This document shows positions 62,540-64,000 of a stretch of 64,000 nucleotides of DNA, piece after piece. Position 1 is the stretch's first letter, and each line of letters begins with the position of its first letter. The translations under genes were made by a program, and so were the position numbers. The notes under the pieces are model-generated. The model was not told the origin of the DNA. It saw only the letters and a program-made list of their open reading frames with translations, and did no database searches. Source of the stretch: Brevibacillus choshinensis (GTDB lineage Bacteria > Bacillota > Bacilli > Brevibacillales > Brevibacillaceae); assembly GCF_016811915.1 (NCBI RefSeq), contig NZ_CP069127.1:2765001-2829000 (forward strand), given 5' to 3'.

Positions 62540-64000
62540 GTGAAAAAAGTGTCCTATTTTCGAGCTGCATCTGTCTTCCTTTTTTCAGTAGCTTTACTAT
62601 TTGGGTGTTCCAGCGGTAACAGTCCTACGAGTTCGGGCAGCAGCAGTGGCGGCAATACTGCTCCAAGCACTTCCACTGCACAAGAGAAGCCGTCGACAAA
62701 GAAAGATGAGCTGGTGGTGGCGGTCAACGAGAACTTCATCACGATGGACCCGCAAAATACAGGGGACGCTTTGTCATCTGGAGTACAGACGTCGATGTAC
62801 GAAGGCCTGATGATTTACGACAAGGATTTGAAGTTAATCCCCGGGCTTGCGACGGAATATTCAGCGAACCAGGATGCTACCGAATACACGTTTAAATTGC
62901 GTCAAAACGTTACGTTCCATGACGGTACCCCCTTTAATGCAGAAGCAGTCAAAATCAACTTTGACCGCATGAGCAACAAGGACAACAACCTGCGTGCCTA
63001 TCGGAATTATAAGTATATCAAGAGCACAGAAGTCGTGGATGAATACACGGTAAAAGTGACACTGAACCAACCGTTTAGCGCCATGATCAACAAATTTACG
63101 ACTGGAATCATCAGTCCGCAAGCTTTGCAGAAATACGGAAAAGACATTGCGAAGAATCCAGTAGGTACAGGGCCGTACAAATTTGTAGAGTGGGTCCAGG
63201 GTGACCATCTGTCGGTGGAGCTGAATCCTGATCACTGGAACAAGGGTGCAGCGAAGGTTGCCAAAATTACTTACAAACCCGTTCCAGAAAACGGTTCGCG
63301 AGTAGCGATGCTCAAAACAGGAGAGGCGGACGTCATCTATCCTCTGCCTGAACAGCAAGTGGAGACTTTGAGTGGAGCAGAAGGCGTCAAAGTGGAGCGC
63401 ACGCCATCGACGATTACCCGTTACGTTTCCATCAATATGGTGAAAAAGCCGTTTGACGACCCTCGCGTAAGACAAGCGATTAACTATGCAGTAGACAAGA
63501 ATGCGTTCATCAAAGTAGTGAAAGCAGGCTATGGAGCGAAGCTGGAATCTGTCATGTCGCCAACGATCGCTCACTACGCCAAGCAAGGTGAGTATGAGTA
63601 CAACGTGGAAAAAGCGAAGCAACTGCTCAAAGAAGCTGGCTACGAAAACGGCTTTACTACAGAAATCTGGGGCAATACCAACTCGGATACGATGAAAGGC
63701 ATGCAGTTCATCCAACAGCAGCTGCAAAAGGTCGGCATCACGGTAGAAGTGAAATCGATGGAAGAAGCTACCCTGTCTGACGAAATCTACAACATCAAAT
63801 CTCCAGAAGAAGCAAAAATGCAAATGTGGTACGTAAGCTGGTCTTCTGCAGACCCCGATAATGCTATGCGCTCCTTGTTCAGCAGCGAGAACTTCCCGCC
63901 AGCTGGAGCCAACACGGCTTTCTACAAAAATGATCTGGTAGATAAGAGCATCAAGGAAGCGACACAATCTTCTGACCAAGCGAAGCAAAAAGAACTGTAC
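62540..64000 (+). CDS. ABC transporter substrate-binding protein, family 5 (3' end outside window)
   Basis: The first 487 codons of an extracellular solute-binding protein. The signal peptide ends in the lipobox LFGC, with lipid-carrying Cys23, then a Ser/Gly/Thr-rich linker. LVVAVNENFITMDPQNTGDA, RQNVTFHDGTPFNAEAVKIN and NPVGTGPYKFVEWVQGDHLS are family 5 hallmarks (dipeptide, oligopeptide, nickel, glutathione or glycoside binders). GTG 62540 is near GGGGGAAAAGGG. With the kinase and dehydrogenase upstream, a muropeptide or glycoside ligand is possible. The permease genes must lie beyond 64000. Confidence 0.92.
   Translation, partial: MKKVSYFRAASVFLFSVALLFGCSSGNSPTSSGSSSGGNTAPSTSTAQEKPSTKKDELVVAVNENFITMDPQNTGDALSSGVQTSMYEGLMIYDKDLKLIPGLATEYSANQDATEYTFKLRQNVTFHDGTPFNAEAVKINFDRMSNKDNNLRAYRNYKYIKSTEVVDEYTVKVTLNQPFSAMINKFTTGIISPQALQKYGKDIAKNPVGTGPYKFVEWVQGDHLSVELNPDHWNKGAAKVAKITYKPVPENGSRVAMLKTGEADVIYPLPEQQVETLSGAEGVKVERTPSTITRYVSINMVKKPFDDPRVRQAINYAVDKNAFIKVVKAGYGAKLESVMSPTIAHYAKQGEYEYNVEKAKQLLKEAGYENGFTTEIWGNTNSDTMKGMQFIQQQLQKVGITVEVKSMEEATLSDEIYNIKSPEEAKMQMWYVSWSSADPDNAMRSLFSSENFPPAGANTAFYKNDLVDKSIKEATQSSDQAKQKELY

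Noticed and set aside
1..64000. CRISPR arrays, insertion sequences, prophage genes, rRNA and tRNA
   Set aside because: I found no spaced repeats, transposase or integrase motifs, or cloverleaf-like sequences while reading the window.

Overview
The window reads as a chromosome segment of a Gram-positive, spore-former-type Firmicute, most likely Brevibacillus or a close Paenibacillaceae relative. This rests on strong AGGAGG-type ribosome sites, frequent GTG and TTG starts, many U-tailed hairpin terminators, a Bacillus-style gltC-gltA divergon, and YunG-, YurZ- and DUF2277-like proteins. The genus is inferred from the look of the proteins, not from a search. I see no rRNA, tRNA, CRISPR array, insertion sequence or phage module.

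Layout. 1-4911: a hydroxyacid or dicarboxylate catabolic set (RraA-like aldolase divergent from an isopropylmalate-type dehydrogenase, an Asp/Glu racemase, an Ldh_2 dehydrogenase and an MFS carrier). 4917-8138: a membrane-anchored stand-alone glutamate-synthase-type flavoprotein, a SnoaL/SgcJ-like protein, DUF2277 and a TetR regulator. 8222-17712: a propionyl-CoA to succinyl-CoA operon (BCCP, mutA, mutB, meaB, carboxyltransferase, a second BCCP-like protein without a biotin lysine, biotin carboxylase) behind three near-identical TetR-type operators. 18134-22762: cation efflux, small membrane and hypothetical proteins, an MBL hydrolase and a zinc alcohol dehydrogenase. 22877-25116: a sigma-54-type promoter in front of a citryl-CoA-lyase-like gene and two broken genes (enoyl-CoA hydratase with an in-frame amber; acyl-CoA dehydrogenase with a stop, deletions and a frameshift). 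25220-30219: nitronate monooxygenase, a cysteine-desulfurase-like enzyme, DedA, Rrf2, a P-loop kinase and gene fragments. 30343-35074: iron alcohol dehydrogenase, APC permease, unknown protein and aldehyde dehydrogenase. 35520-37443: YunG, a small unknown protein and two GNATs. 37551-42932: an IclR regulator and an acyl-CoA degradation operon with a palindromic operator between them. 43034-50590: YurZ-like protein, an anchored surface protein and a ManNAc operon (RpiR, nanE, ROK kinase, ABC importer without ATPase). 50768-53227: HxlR, a PRISE-type reductase and a YjjG-like phosphatase. 53433-59120: gltC and gltA with a GltC box and promoter, but no gltB. 59166-64000: a tandem palindrome, a Nudix hydrolase, then a ROK kinase, a Gfo/Idh/MocA dehydrogenase and a partial oligopeptide-type binding protein.

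Working together, three separate acyl-CoA modules (propionate operon, decayed sigma-54 operon, IclR operon) indicate a heterotroph that lives on fatty, branched or alicyclic acids, with dedicated amino-sugar and peptide uptake. The most unusual item is the BCCP-like protein at 15857-16306. It keeps the fold-level sequence of its operon-mate BCCP but has Gln where the biotinylated Lys should be, as in the plant BADC regulators of acetyl-CoA carboxylase.
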